Origin: Methanothrix harundinacea
Lineage (GTDB): Archaea > Halobacteriota > Methanosarcinia > Methanotrichales > Methanotrichaceae
Direction: 5' to 3'
Length of the DNA: 26,477 nt
Assembly: GCA_002502785.1 (NCBI GenBank)
Contig: DAQG01000043.1
Span: 1-26,477, forward strand
Position numbers and translations under genes: made by a program. Below, piece by piece: positions 22,692 to 26,477 of this stretch (its first letter is position 1; each line of letters opens with the position of its first letter). The notes under the pieces are model-generated. The model ran no database searches. It was not told the origin of the DNA and saw nothing but the letters and a program-made list of their open reading frames with translations.

Positions 22692-22892
22692 ATGAAGATA
22701 GACAACCTAAACCAGGCGTTCAAGGCAGCTTCAGCTGGCATTGAGATGGCGATCTCAATACTGACCGGGTGCATCATCGGATACGCAGTTGCCAGCTTTC
22801 TCGACGAAGGCGCCGGCTACCTAGGCCTTATCGTCGGAGCAGTTGTGGGTCTCGCCTCAGGGACTTACAACCTTTACAGAAGGTACGGGTAA
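22692..22892 (+). CDS. AtpZ/AtpI-like small membrane protein, 66 aa
   Basis: Two membrane helices, IEMAISILTGCIIGYAVASF (17-36) and YLGLIVGAVVGLASGTY (43-59), are joined by a short DEGAG loop, and the protein ends YNLYRRYG. The glycine-rich helices, the loop and the closing N-x-YR motif match the AtpZ family (ATPase_gene1), small proteins usually coded beside F- or N-type ATP synthases and thought to help c-ring assembly or ion supply. No ATP synthase gene is in the window, so the link is by family only. The ribosome site GAGAGGG lies ~10 nt before the ATG. It is divergent from the 43-aa membrane gene; the two small membrane genes may share regulation. Confidence 0.7.
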   Translation: MKIDNLNQAFKAASAGIEMAISILTGCIIGYAVASFLDEGAGYLGLIVGAVVGLASGTYNLYRRYG

Positions 22893-23269
22893 GTCTAAAG
22901 GAGGCCTGAGTAAGATTAACGATAACTGATCTGATAACCGATTACACAGACATGACATGGCGAGACCGCCTGGAAACGGCCGTTTCCCTCCTTCAATAAC
23001 GTGTAAAAGCCTGTCAGCGGCTCAAGGTCTCGGCCTTTGGCCGGTGAGGTCGCCTTCGTTAATCAAGACTCCCGGACCGAATTTACAAATCCGACAGCAC
23101 CCTCTAAGTCTGAGAAGGTCGTTTTCCGAGCCAAGATCACCGGAACTCCGCGACTCTTTTGACCATCCTATTTAAGGAGAAAACGACCAAAGGTGCCCGA
23201 AAAGTATTAAGCCCATCCTGGTCCTAGCTCTGACCTTCAATAGGCCAAGAAAACCCGCGAGAAACTGAA
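22893..23269. other. 377-nt non-coding stretch before uvrA with palindromes
   Basis: It contains a perfect 16-bp palindrome, GGAAACGGCCGTTTCC (22972-22987), and a small hairpin, CGGCC-TTT-GGCCG (23031-23043). Possible uvrA promoter elements are CTATTTAAG (23168-23176) and AAAGTATTAAG (about 23201-23211). I see no convincing gene. Confidence 0.55.
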
Positions 23270-26161
<2,892 letters not shown>

Positions 26162-26341
26162 TCTGGGGGGAAAAAGAGCTTAGAGGCTGCGTTGAAAGTT
26201 CGATTATCGATCCCCCCGAGGCGAAGAGGATAATGGGAAGCCTGATCTTCGTGGAATAGTTTTGAAGCAGGCTATCACTTTATCCCAGATCAACGTCTCA
26301 AATTAACCGGTTCAATGTCGTTGAGGCGAATTTATCGTCAC

Positions 26342-26477
26342 TCACTCAGCGTCCTGGCAGCCTTCTGATTCTGTCATCGCCCGCGTATACTGCTGTGCCA
26401 GGTTGCATCGCAGAAGGCCCGAGATGAACATGCCTGCTATCACTGCTTGCTCTTTTGATACCCCTCTCCAGATTTTA
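26342..26477 (-). CDS. C-terminal 44 codons of an unidentified gene running off the right edge
   Basis: From the edge the minus strand reads KIWRGVSKEQAVIAGMFISG then LLRCNLAQQYTRAM and TESEGCQDAE before TGA (26342-26344). The helix-like pattern and lack of stops look coding, but 44 codons is little. No family is recognised. It is convergent with uvrA. The outermost bases also match the left window edge in inverted orientation, so the first few codons may be unreliable. Confidence 0.4.
   Translation of the reverse strand, partial: KIWRGVSKEQAVIAGMFISGLLRCNLAQQYTRAMTESEGCQDAE
26459..26470 (-). repeat. Right copy of a 12-bp inverted match between the window ends
   Basis: TACCCCTCTCCA is the reverse complement of positions 8-19. 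Both copies lie within 20 nt of the window edges. Confidence 0.6.

Noticed and set aside
22957..23175. Plus-strand frame upstream of uvrA
   Set aside because: It covers the 16-bp palindrome and a probable promoter, is Pro/Ser/Arg-rich and resembles random translation.

Overview
The window looks like a stretch of a GC-rich euryarchaeal methanogen genome, most likely Methanotrichales (the Methanothrix / Methanosaeta / Methanocrinis group). This is inferred from gene content and style, not from a marker gene. Supporting signs are a giant secreted DUF11-repeat surface protein, AT-rich archaeal TATA boxes ahead of several genes, some apparently leaderless starts, GGAGG/GGTG-type ribosome sites, an NfnAB-like oxidoreductase, paired radical-SAM proteins and a DOMON/DUF2202 lipoprotein. 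No rRNA, tRNA or CRISPR array was found.

Layout. (1) 3-6356: the 3' part of a very large repeat-built extracellular protein whose 5' end lies outside the window. (2) 6585-7596: a YozE-SAM-like small protein, a gene-poor stretch with a strong candidate structured RNA (7200-7274), and a two-helix membrane peptide. (3) 7794-11348: a sulfur-handling group. It contains a tandem rhodanese gene interrupted by an in-frame TAG, a metallo-beta-lactamase/rhodanese fusion of the persulfide dioxygenase type, and a DOMON plus DUF2202 lipoprotein. A shared sequence motif lies upstream of the first and third genes. (4) 11431-14467, minus strand: an MSMEG_6728-type protein and a two-gene operon for an NfnAB/SudAB-type FAD/iron-sulfur oxidoreductase, with a clear promoter and a palindrome beside it. 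(5) 14885-16662, minus strand: a class I methyltransferase and a PAP2 membrane phosphatase. (6) 16833-17897: a bacterial-type glucokinase, convergent with (7) two coupled radical-SAM genes (17908-20764, minus strand). (8) 20896-22095: an AlbA_2/Schlafen-type protein, followed by a repeat-rich intergenic region with two IS200/IS605-like terminal hairpins, a tiny membrane-protein gene (22410-22541, minus strand) and an AtpZ-like gene. (9) 23270-26161: uvrA. (10) The right edge holds the last 44 codons of an unidentified minus-strand gene.

How the genes fit together. The rhodanese and MBL-rhodanese genes suggest sulfane-sulfur (persulfide/thiosulfate) handling. The Nfn/Sud pair would link ferredoxin, NADH and NADPH. 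The DUF2202 ferritin-like lipoprotein may add metal or oxidative-stress functions at the cell surface. The most unusual points are the internal amber codon in the rhodanese gene, the candidate ncRNA, the DUF11 domains apparently split by a large duplicated insert, the common motif ahead of two sulfur-cluster transcription units, and a 12-bp inverted match at the two extreme ends of the window that suggests repeat-bounded or artefactual contig ends.
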